DNA of 12,168 nucleotides from CAYOEZ01 sp964402955 (lineage in GTDB: Bacteria; Chloroflexota; DTOL01; DAOUCN01): contig CAYOEZ010000147.1 in NCBI GenBank assembly GCA_964402955.1, positions 1 to 12,168 on the forward strand, written 5' to 3'. Every line of letters begins with the position of its first letter. The first letter of the stretch is position 1. The notes beneath the pieces were generated by a model. It had not been told where the DNA came from, did no database searches, and saw only the letters and a program-made list of their open reading frames with translations. The position numbers were made by a program, and so were the translations under genes. Of the stretch, positions 6,816 through 12,168 are shown one piece after another.

Positions 6816-7211
6816 TTTCAGTCGCCGCGCCTGTTCGTCGACGGACGGGAGGGGCGCCGGGTCATTGGGATTGAGCGGCTGCGCTTCGGGAGCGAGCGGC
6901 GTCAGGACGCTCACCGTGTTCGACACCAGTGAGGTGACCGTCAGGCTCGAATTGCCTGGCGCGCCGCCGCCGACGATGTTCTGTGCGTACACTCTGTAGA
7001 AGTAGGTCGTCGTCACCCCCACCGTCGCATCGCGGTAGTTGGTCTCGGTTCCCGCGGTGTAAGAGGTGCGCAGGTTCGACGTGAACCTGATGTTGTTGGC
7101 CCTCTGGATCATGAAGCGCGTCGCGTTGAGCCTGTTGTTGGTCCAGTCCAGTCTCAGTCTGCGTGGGCCGGTGATGTTGCTGGCAACCAGGCCCGTCGGC
7201 GCGTCCGGAGC
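6816..7211 (-). pseudogene. Fibronectin type III domain fragment, remnant of a larger surface protein
   Basis: About 130 codons encode one recognisable FN3 domain: APDAPTGLVASN leads into RLRLDWTNN (core Trp), then FMIQRANN, TETNYRDATV and TYFYRVYAQN (core Tyr), ending at SNTVSVL and followed by a Pro-rich linker (PLAPEAQPLNPNDPAPLP). Such domains occur in chains in long secreted or surface proteins. Here there is no signal peptide, no second domain and no plausible start. Reading backwards from the domain, the frame runs straight into the opposite-strand kinase remnant at about 7212. At about 6814 the frame becomes Arg-rich nonsense while another phase opens, suggesting a frameshift or another junction. 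I read it as a decayed internal or C-terminal piece, not an expressed gene. Confidence 0.75.
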
Positions 7212-7224
7212 GATGCCGAAGATC

Positions 7225-7323
7225 ATTTCTATGCGCGAGCGCGCGGCGCGGCTGGGCGGAACGTTGCGCATCGATAGTGCAGCGGGGCAGGGCACGCGTC
7301 TGAGCGTCTACCTCCTTACCTGA
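7225..7323 (+). pseudogene. C-terminal remnant of a NarL-type sensor histidine kinase
   Basis: Only the last ~32 codons remain, ending at a TGA (7321-7323). They read SMRERAARLGGTLRIDSAAG followed by QGTRLSVYLLT, matching the standard end of HisKA_3/HATPase kinases (GMRERAxxLGGxLxIxSxPGxGTxVxVxLP). No N-box, G1 or histidine box is upstream; instead the sequence is opposite-strand FN3 code. It cannot be functional. Its stop lies inside the last codons of the response regulator gene on the other strand. Confidence 0.8.
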
Positions 7324-7861
7324 GATTCATCGAGCTTTCATGCACGATTCTGGTTTGCCCAAACACGCGGGAAGGCCGTATCCAGACGGATGCGGCCTTC
7401 CCGCGTTCATGGCGATGTCTATGTTTGGGCGATGGGGTTTTGTTGAGAAGTAGCCAGTACAGACCCAACTGCTGCACCGCATCCGCAAAGCGGTGAAACT
7501 CTACCGGCTTGCGCACATAGCTATTAGCGCCCAGTCGGTAGCTGGAGAGAATGTCGTCCTCCTCACTGGACGAGGTCAAGACCACGACCGGGACGAACTG
7601 CGTGCGCGGATCGGAGCGCAGACGCGCCAGCACCTCCAGCCCATCCAGTTTGGGCAGTTTCAGATCGAGCAAGATGATCTGCGGCATGGGGGATGGGTCG
7701 CGGCCGGCGTATGCGCCGGTGCAGAGCATGTAGTCCAGCGCTTCCACCCCGTCGCGGGCGACGATGACCTCGTTGAGGATTCTGCTCTTCTTGAGAGCCA
7801 TGATTGTCAGTTCCTCATCGTCAGGATTGTCTTCAACGAGCAGGATAGTGTTCTCAGACAT
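7316..7861 (-). CDS. Single-domain response regulator (Rcp1-like CheY-type)
   Basis: A 181-aa receiver with no DNA-binding or enzymatic output domain. The acidic pocket is in ILLVEDNPDDEE (Glu10, Asp11, Asp14, Asp15), the phospho-acceptor is Asp66 (LLDLKLPKLDG), Thr96 is the switch residue (VVVLTSS) and Lys118 is in VRKPVEF. The fold ends around QQLGLYWLLLN (about residue 140). The remaining ~40 residues, Arg- and His-rich, are abnormal for the family and are read across a long hairpin (7357-7430). ATG 7859-7861 follows a GGGAGAGG ribosome binding site and overlaps the kinase stop by 8 bases (ATGTCTGA), so translation is probably coupled to the kinase. It should accept phosphate from that kinase; any partner output protein is elsewhere. 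Confidence 0.94.
   Translation of the reverse strand: MSENTILLVEDNPDDEELTIMALKKSRILNEVIVARDGVEALDYMLCTGAYAGRDPSPMPQIILLDLKLPKLDGLEVLARLRSDPRTQFVPVVVLTSSSEEDDILSSYRLGANSYVRKPVEFHRFADAVQQLGLYWLLLNKTPSPKHRHRHERGKAASVWIRPSRVFGQTRIVHESSMNLR
7357..7430. terminator. Long hairpin inside the 3' end of the response regulator gene
   Basis: Arms 7365-7383 and 7388-7406 pair over 19 bp (one G-T) around the loop agac. Outside, 7357-7364 (gcccaaac) pairs with 7423-7430, so on one side the helix continues with a 16-base bulge on the other. The strength suggests a transcription terminator, possibly shared by the regulator gene and the former kinase gene on the plus strand. No T-run follows on either strand, and the hairpin lies upstream of the regulator's present stop codon. 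Confidence 0.65.
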
Positions 7862-9977
7862 CAGCCTCTCCCAATGTGAAGTAGAACGTTGCACCCTGAT
7901 CGAGCACTGCCTCAGGCCAGATGCGCCCGCCGTGCCGTGTGATGATGCGCTGTACCGTGACCAGGCCAATTCCGGTGCCGGGGAATTCCTCCATACTGTG
8001 CAGACGTTGGAACGGCGCGAACAGTTTGCTGGCGTATGTCATGTCAAACCCGACGCCATTGTCGCGCACAAAGAAGACGCGCTTGCCGTCCCGTTCCGTG
8101 GCGCCAAATACAAGGGATGCCCGATCGCGCCGGCTGGTGAACTTGTAGGCATTATTCAGCAGGTTTTCCAGTACAATTCTCAAGAGGCGCGGGTCACCGT
8201 CAACGACGAGGTTGGGGCAGATGTCGAATTGCACCTGGCGTTCGGGATCCTGCGCTTGCAGGCTGGCGGCAACGTCGGCTGCCAGTGCACTGAGGTCGAC
8301 CTTCTGGCGGTTGAACTCGGTGCGGGTCACCCGTGACAGGCTTAACAGGTCGTTGATCAACTGCCCCATGCGCCGGGAAGCCTCTTGAATGCGGTGCAGG
8401 TAGTGCTGACCTCGTTCATCAAGTCTATCGGGATAGCTGGCCAGGAGGACAGCGCTGAAGCCTTCCAGCGCGCGCAGAGGGGCGCGCAGGTCGTGGGAGA
8501 CTGAATGTGCGAAAGCTTCCAGTTCCTTGTTTGCCGCCTCAAGTTGGGCGGTGCGCTCCTGGACACGGAGTTCCAATTCGGCGTTCCGCAGGCTGATGCT
8601 CTTTTCCCGTGTTCTGAGCGCCTGCTCTGCCTGCTTGAGAGCCGTGATATCGCGGGAAATGCCGAGCACCAACTCGACCTTACCGTGTTGGTCGAAAACG
8701 GGCGACAGGCGCCAATCCAGGTACACTTTGCCCTCAGTACCATCCCATGCAAAGAGCCGTTGGGTGGAGTTGCCTTTGGCGACTACCTGCTGGATATCGG
8801 CTTCCCACATGTCGCTCAGTTCCGGGCTGAAATCTGCCTCGCGGTGCGTCTTGCCGATGATGTCGGTTGCGCTGAGGCCAGAAACCCGCAACCCGGCCGG
8901 GTTCTCGTAGACATGGCGGCACTCGCGGTCGTAGAGCATGATGTAGTCCTGACTGCTCTCGGCCAATCCGCGAAAACGCCGTTCGCTGGCTGCAATTGCT
9001 TCCTCGTCCTCTTTCTGCCTGGTGATGTCGATATGGCACCCCAGCAGACGCATCGCCTTTCCATCGGCATTGCGCTGCAACAGTCCGCGCGAGAGTATCC
9101 AGGGGTAGGAGCCGTCCTTGTGACGAAGACGGAACACCGATTCATAGTCTGGGCGCAGGCCCTCGATGTAGTCGTTTTCGCGTTTTAGCGCTGCCTCCAG
9201 ATCATCGGGGTGGATGCGGCTTTGCCACTCGCGACCGTCATCCACGATCTCATCGTCACTGTAACCGAGTTGCTGCTTCCACTCAGGCGAGTAGTACTCC
9301 TGCCTGGTGAAAAGGTCGACTTCGAAGAAGCCGATATTGGCCGTCTGTACGGCCAGGCGCAACCTCTCCTGGCTCTCAAGCAGATCCTGGGTTATCTTGT
9401 CGCGGCGCAGCCGCACGGCCATCAATGTGCCCAGCATGGCGGTTGCCACGGGATAGATGACCAACACGGGTATGCTGATGGCGGCGAGCACCCGCCGTGC
9501 GGTTTCCCAGGGCAGCGTGAGCATCAGCGCCAGCATAGTGACATGGATCACGAGGCCAAACACGTAAAGCTCGCCCATGCCGATGTCAGCCGCTGAGCGC
9601 CGGCGCAAGCGCCGCCAGACAATGCCGATTGTGCCCGTGGCCACGATGACATAGACGCCCGTCCAGGCTGCTGCTCCTCCCTGGGACAGCCGATATGCAG
9701 CCGTCATCGCCATGGCAATGACAGTAGGGACCAGGCCGAAGAAAAGCCCGGAAATGCCGAGCAGCACCGAGCGCGTGTCGAATATGATCCCTGGCGAAAA
9801 TACCCAGGGAGTGAGCATGACCGAGACGCCGATAGCGCCGAGAGCGAGACCGAAGGGAATCTGGCGCAACAAGCGGCCGCCGCCGCGCCAGGGCACTCCG
9901 GCAATATCGAAGAGAAACGTCATCGCCAGCAATAGGGCAGCGTTGTGGACCAGAGCGAGGAATGAGGCATCACTCAC
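7854..9977 (-). CDS. Membrane sensor histidine kinase (5TMR-LYT, two PAS, HisKA, HATPase)
   Basis: A 707-aa hybrid of an N-terminal membrane sensor and a soluble kinase. Residues about 1-190 are hydrophobic helices with the 5TMR-LYT signature (FSPGIIFDTRSVLLGISGLFFG, broken here as FSPGIIFDTRS then VLLGISGLFFG, then AYRLSQGG), as in LytS/YhcK receptors. PAS domains lie at about 206-322 (EYYSPEWKQQLGY, then HIDITRQK) and 328-450 (ending ISRDITALKQ). A coiled coil leads to HisKA with His495 in SVSHDLRAPLR. The ATPase has the N-box ENLLNNAYKF (about 604-613), G1 DNGVGFD (639-645) and G2 GTGIGL (667-672). It autophosphorylates at His495 and should pass phosphate to the downstream receiver. The start is GTG 9975-9977, with AGGAG 7 bases upstream. 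It overlaps the stop of a possible small gene by 8 bases, and its own stop overlaps the regulator start by 8. The ligand is unknown. Confidence 0.94.
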   Translation of the reverse strand: MSDASFLALVHNAALLLAMTFLFDIAGVPWRGGGRLLRQIPFGLALGAIGVSVMLTPWVFSPGIIFDTRSVLLGISGLFFGLVPTVIAMAMTAAYRLSQGGAAAWTGVYVIVATGTIGIVWRRLRRRSAADIGMGELYVFGLVIHVTMLALMLTLPWETARRVLAAISIPVLVIYPVATAMLGTLMAVRLRRDKITQDLLESQERLRLAVQTANIGFFEVDLFTRQEYYSPEWKQQLGYSDDEIVDDGREWQSRIHPDDLEAALKRENDYIEGLRPDYESVFRLRHKDGSYPWILSRGLLQRNADGKAMRLLGCHIDITRQKEDEEAIAASERRFRGLAESSQDYIMLYDRECRHVYENPAGLRVSGLSATDIIGKTHREADFSPELSDMWEADIQQVVAKGNSTQRLFAWDGTEGKVYLDWRLSPVFDQHGKVELVLGISRDITALKQAEQALRTREKSISLRNAELELRVQERTAQLEAANKELEAFAHSVSHDLRAPLRALEGFSAVLLASYPDRLDERGQHYLHRIQEASRRMGQLINDLLSLSRVTRTEFNRQKVDLSALAADVAASLQAQDPERQVQFDICPNLVVDGDPRLLRIVLENLLNNAYKFTSRRDRASLVFGATERDGKRVFFVRDNGVGFDMTYASKLFAPFQRLHSMEEFPGTGIGLVTVQRIITRHGGRIWPEAVLDQGATFYFTLGEADV

Positions 9978-10206
9978 GCGGCGACTCCTGTGTGGGCGTC
10001 TGCGCAACGGCGTAGCGCGGCGGCTGTCCGGCTTTGAGCAGAAAGTCGTTCACCGCAGGTACATACGCTGGGTGTTTATGGGGCGACGGATGGTTATCGG
10101 CTGCTGTGCGGGGAAGCGCCTCTTGTGCGTCGGAGTCGCGCCGGCGTGCCGCGGCGTTGGTGGGGCGTCCGGCGTCTTCGCTTGCAGATTCCCGCTTGCT
10201 TTTCAT
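9970..10206 (-). CDS. Possible 78-aa small protein at the head of the kinase operon
   Basis: Unrecognised. The frame from ATG 10204-10206 is Arg/Ser/Ala-rich for the first half (MKSKRESASEDAG...) and more protein-like near the end (HPAYVPAVNDFLLKAGQPPR). It has no membrane segment. Third codon positions are mostly G or C, as in the neighbours. Its stop overlaps the kinase GTG by 8 bases (GTGAGTGA), the same arrangement as kinase and regulator, and it is the only frame with a standard start between the promoter and the kinase. Against it: no clear Shine-Dalgarno sequence and low-complexity composition. It may be only a leader. Confidence 0.4.
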   Translation of the reverse strand: MKSKRESASEDAGRPTNAAARRRDSDAQEALPRTAADNHPSPHKHPAYVPAVNDFLLKAGQPPRYAVAQTPTQESPRE

Positions 10207-10278
10207 CGCAACTGCGCTGCTTTCTCTTTTGGCCAGGGCGCGGGATGGCTCCGATGAAGAAGTGAAAAGCGCTGCTCC

Positions 10279-10307
10279 ATTATAGCACACGGGTCTTACT
10301 AAGACAA
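10279..10307 (-). promoter_or_regulatory. Promoter of the kinase - response regulator operon
   Basis: On the minus strand TTGTCT (10302-10307), 17 bases, then a perfect TATAAT (10279-10284). Transcription would start near 10272, about 65 bases before the small frame and 295 bases before the kinase GTG. The left end of the insertion sequence at 10326 lies 18 bases upstream of the -35 box, so the core promoter is intact but anything farther upstream has been displaced. Confidence 0.8.
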
Positions 10308-10315
10308 TCTGTAGT

Positions 10316-10325
10316 GGCCCCGAGG
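10316..10325. repeat. Target site duplication of the IS, left copy
   Basis: ggccccgagg directly abuts the left terminal repeat and recurs directly after the right one at 11810-11819. A 10-bp duplication fits the 8-13 bp range of IS4-family elements. Confidence 0.92.
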
Positions 10326-11809
10326 CAGGAGTATCGTTTTTAGCACTGCTTCGTCTGTTAGGGTATGAATACAAAACAGACGGCAGACAAGCAATGGCAG
10401 TTCTTTGTCGAGAACAGGGATGCGGTTGTTGCTGCCCTTGCCCGGGGCGAGTGTGATGCGATCCTCCCTGCGGCCCGTGGCTTCATGGACGGCTTCGCCA
10501 GCTTCCTGCTCAATCACGCAGTGATCGATCTGCTCATGCGATTCCCGGATGCGCGATCGCGACAGTCAATCCCGGCGGTCTTCTTCTGTAATGCACTGCT
10601 GTACCGACCGCTGTTGAGGCTCAATTCACTGCGCCAGATCGGCTCTGTTTTGTTTCGCTCACCCTTTATCCTGCGCCAGTTGGGTTTCAATGCCCGTCAG
10701 ATCGCCTCTGGTTTCTACGCGACCGATGGCCAAACACCCTTCAACGAGGAGGCCTTGGCCGATTTCTTCGCTGCCGTCACGGCAGAGGACTTACAGACCT
10801 ATCACCAGCAGATTGCGGTCACTCTCGTCACGAAGTTCCCAGCCCTGCACACCGGCGGACGGTGGGCCATGGATACCGTTTACTTCAAGACGCCACCTGG
10901 CCCGCATGACGAGAACGGCCACCTGTACAAAGCCTGCGTTCTGGGCGTCTGGCAACCCGATGTCGTCTGGCCTGTTCTTTGGTCTTTTGCGTCCACCGAC
11001 GTCGCCGATATCACGATGGGCAAGGCGCTCCTTGACCAAGCACACAGCGTTCTGCCCCCAGGCGCCATCCAGCATGTGCTGGTCGACCGTGGCTTCCTCG
11101 ATGGCGCCTGGTTCAGCACCCTGTGGCAGAAGGGCATCCGTGTCACATGTAACCTGCGCAGTGACATGGATGCTTTCGCTGATCTTGTCGGTTTGAGTCA
11201 GATGAAGGACACTGCCTGGCAGACGATGCCACCACCCGACAATCATCGCACGCCACCACCCACGCGCTCGATTGCTCTGTACACGGGACTGACGACATGG
11301 TCAAGCTGCACAGCACCGCTCAGTGGTTGCGTCATCCGCGATGTCTATCCGGAAGGGACAGAGTATCAGGCGACGATGCAAACGGGACAGGCCGAAAATG
11401 CTCAGGCGATCTATGCCGGTCGGGGCCAACGCTGGGATGTGGAAGAAGCGTTTATGAGCCTAACACGCTATTGGGCATTCGACCAGTTGCCAGCATGTCG
11501 TCCGGGCGTTGCCCGCGCTCTGGTTCTCTTTGCCTTTCTTGCGTTTACTCTGTTAGGACTGTACCGGCGACAGGATAGTGATGAGACCCAACACCCGTGT
11601 GGCCCACCGCTGTTGCCCGTGCCAGAGCGCGAGGTGGCCGTCTATGTTGGTCCACACTTCACCTTGCTCCAGCCAAGTGAACTGATCCGCATCGTCATTG
11701 ACCATGTGGAGGCGTGGCAGGCCAACCGACTGATCATCTTGAACAACCTCCGGGAAGCAGAGCATACATCTCGCTCATCTGACCGCGCCCCCTAAAAACG
11801 ATACTCCTG
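10326..11809 (+). mobile_element. Complete IS4-like insertion sequence, 1484 bp
   Basis: The element has perfect 18-bp terminal inverted repeats, CAGGAGTATCGTTTTTAG at 10326-10343 and its complement at 11792-11809, one transposase gene filling the interior, and a 10-bp direct target duplication outside. Identical ends, an intact target duplication and an uninterrupted transposase frame point to a recent, probably active, insertion. It sits upstream of, and divergent from, the kinase operon, and at the edge of a pair of older small elements. Family assignment to IS4 rests on the DDE spacing and duplication length, not on a database match. Confidence 0.93.
10365..11795 (+). CDS. DDE transposase, IS4-like
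   Basis: A 476-aa transposase. The catalytic triad appears to be Asp170 (WAMDTVYFKT), Asp241 (HVLVDRGFLDG) and Glu360 (QRWDVEEAFMSL), 119 residues after the second Asp, a gap that fits the insertion domain of IS4-type DDE enzymes. RWDVE matches the R-x3-E part of the IS4 YREK signature; the Tyr and the Lys (here Thr/Arg) are not conserved. ATG 10365 lies 22 bases inside the left terminal repeat with only a weak TAGGG before it, suggesting low expression. The TAA stop (11793-11795) falls within the right terminal repeat. No frameshift is evident. Confidence 0.92.
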   Translation: MNTKQTADKQWQFFVENRDAVVAALARGECDAILPAARGFMDGFASFLLNHAVIDLLMRFPDARSRQSIPAVFFCNALLYRPLLRLNSLRQIGSVLFRSPFILRQLGFNARQIASGFYATDGQTPFNEEALADFFAAVTAEDLQTYHQQIAVTLVTKFPALHTGGRWAMDTVYFKTPPGPHDENGHLYKACVLGVWQPDVVWPVLWSFASTDVADITMGKALLDQAHSVLPPGAIQHVLVDRGFLDGAWFSTLWQKGIRVTCNLRSDMDAFADLVGLSQMKDTAWQTMPPPDNHRTPPPTRSIALYTGLTTWSSCTAPLSGCVIRDVYPEGTEYQATMQTGQAENAQAIYAGRGQRWDVEEAFMSLTRYWAFDQLPACRPGVARALVLFAFLAFTLLGLYRRQDSDETQHPCGPPLLPVPEREVAVYVGPHFTLLQPSELIRIVIDHVEAWQANRLIILNNLREAEHTSRSSDRAP

Positions 11810-11819
11810 GGCCCCGAGG
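11810..11819. repeat. Target site duplication of the IS, right copy
   Basis: Second ggccccgagg, directly after the right terminal repeat. Its last four bases, gagg, are also the first bases of the neighbouring small element (gagggtgttgaa), which shows that the IS inserted across that element's boundary. Confidence 0.92.
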
Positions 11820-11943
11820 GTGTTGAATAACACACCCAGACTCGTAGCGTAGGCCCGTGTGGCCGTCGACTTGGCCGTATCGGGGCTTTCGACGCCAACG
11901 AGAGGCTATGCTATGCACCAAAACGCCATTGTTCAACACCCTC
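11816..11943. mobile_element. MITE-like element, unit 1 (128 bp)
   Basis: Bounded by the perfect 12-bp inverted ends gagggtgttgaa (11816-11827) and ttcaacaccctc (11932-11943), extending to 15 bp with one mismatch. Internal segments gtagcgtaggc and ggctatgctatg are also roughly complementary, so the unit is close to a full-length palindrome. It holds no reading frame of interest. Its ends differ from those of the adjacent IS, so that transposase is unlikely to mobilise it. Confidence 0.8.
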
Positions 11944-11951
11944 GCTCATGA

Positions 11952-12102
11952 GAGGGTGTTGAACAAGGCGCGAAACGTGTAGCATCGGCTGTTTGCCTGC
12001 CCCCGCCCCTCAGGGGGTGGCCGTCGAATTGGCCGTATTCGGGGCTTTCGACGCCCACGAGGGGCTATGCTACCCACCAAAACGCCATTGTTCAACACAT
12101 TC
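11952..12102. mobile_element. MITE-like element, unit 2 (151 bp), tandem copy
   Basis: Begins gagggtgttgaacaa (11952-11966), which pairs perfectly over 15 bp with the end of unit 1 across an 8-base gap, and ends ttcaacacattc (12091-12102), a two-base variant of the consensus end. Its right half (12019-12102) matches the right half of unit 1 (11861-11943) at about nine positions in ten. The left halves differ; unit 2 has an extra C/G-rich hairpin near 11999-12018. Confidence 0.78.
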
Positions 12103-12111
12103 AGTGGCCCC

Positions 12112-12168
12112 GTAACTGTTCAGGGACACGCTGCGCAGGAATGAGATACAGGTTTTCGCTGAAGAAAC
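12112..12168. other. Right edge of window, nothing recognised
   Basis: The last 57 bases lie outside the mobile-element cluster and would originally have been continuous with the sequence left of 10313. No gene or repeat is identifiable in so short a piece. Confidence 0.5.

Larger units (their letters stand above)
10313..12111. repeat. 9-bp target duplication bracketing the tandem MITE pair and the nested IS
   Basis: agtggcccc occurs at 10313-10321, just before where the first MITE end stood prior to IS insertion, and at 12103-12111, exactly after the end of unit 2. Removing the IS and one copy of its 10-bp duplication gives agtggcccc, then gagggtgttgaa ... ttcaacacattc, then agtggcccc. The feature spans both copies and what lies between. 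Confidence 0.75.

Noticed and set aside
8505..9188. Plus-strand 227-codon frame opposite the histidine kinase
   Set aside because: Antisense of the PAS and HisKA coding region, with no domain of its own.
10690..11196. Second open frame inside the transposase gene as a possible frameshifted orfB
   Set aside because: The main frame carries both catalytic Asp residues and the Glu region without a break, so no programmed frameshift is needed.
11816..12102. CRISPR array in the tandem right-end repeats
   Set aside because: Only two units, repeats of more than 80 bases with palindromic ends and no spacers of uniform size; a MITE pair with target duplication explains it.
1..12168. A hidden defence, toxin-antitoxin or biosynthetic system
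   Set aside because: Every sizeable gene has an ordinary family assignment, and the only mobile genes are a transposase and non-coding elements.

Overview
The window is GC-rich bacterial DNA. The organism is probably a member of the Chloroflexota. This is an inference from the style of the response regulator and the phytochrome-type kinase, the mixture of central metabolism with PAS-rich signalling, and the abundance of decayed intergenic repeats. No rRNA or marker gene is present to prove it. Five of the transcription units carry a clear sigma70-type promoter with a spacer of exactly 17 bases. GTG is used as a start codon in three genes, each time with a well-placed Shine-Dalgarno sequence.

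Left part (1-2400), sugar phosphate metabolism. A PfkB-family hexose-phosphate kinase (1-phosphofructokinase type) on the plus strand converges on a class II fructose-bisphosphate aldolase on the minus strand, and a perfect 20-bp hairpin lies between their ends. The two enzymes are consecutive steps: fructose-1-phosphate to fructose-1,6-bisphosphate, then to triose phosphates.

Middle part (2400-6650), minus-strand genes separated by repeat-bearing spacers. The genes are a sugar phosphate isomerase/epimerase-like TIM barrel, an MFS efflux-type transporter, and a probable two-gene unit of an iron-sulfur flavoprotein followed by a RidA-family protein. The spacers hold degenerate 9-base repeats, a cacagagg-type inverted repeat and a 146-bp inverted-repeat element.

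Gene graveyard (6650-7323). A fibronectin type III fragment on the minus strand abuts the last ~30 codons of a NarL-type histidine kinase on the plus strand. Both are remnants of larger genes.

Signalling operon (7316-10300, minus strand). A possible 78-aa small protein, a 707-aa membrane histidine kinase (5TMR-LYT sensor, two PAS domains, HisKA, HATPase) and a single-domain response regulator are chained by two 8-base start/stop overlaps. A strong promoter precedes them. The regulator has an unusual C-terminal tail that reads through a long hairpin.

Mobile DNA (10313-12111). A complete IS4-like insertion sequence (18-bp terminal repeats, 10-bp target duplication) has inserted exactly at the edge of an older tandem pair of small MITE-like elements, which are themselves bounded by a 9-bp target duplication. 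The order of the two events can be read from the sequence. The IS stops about 20 bases short of the signalling operon promoter. I see no convincing defence, CRISPR or otherwise unprecedented system; the nested mobile elements, the gene remnants and the read-through regulator are the main points of interest.
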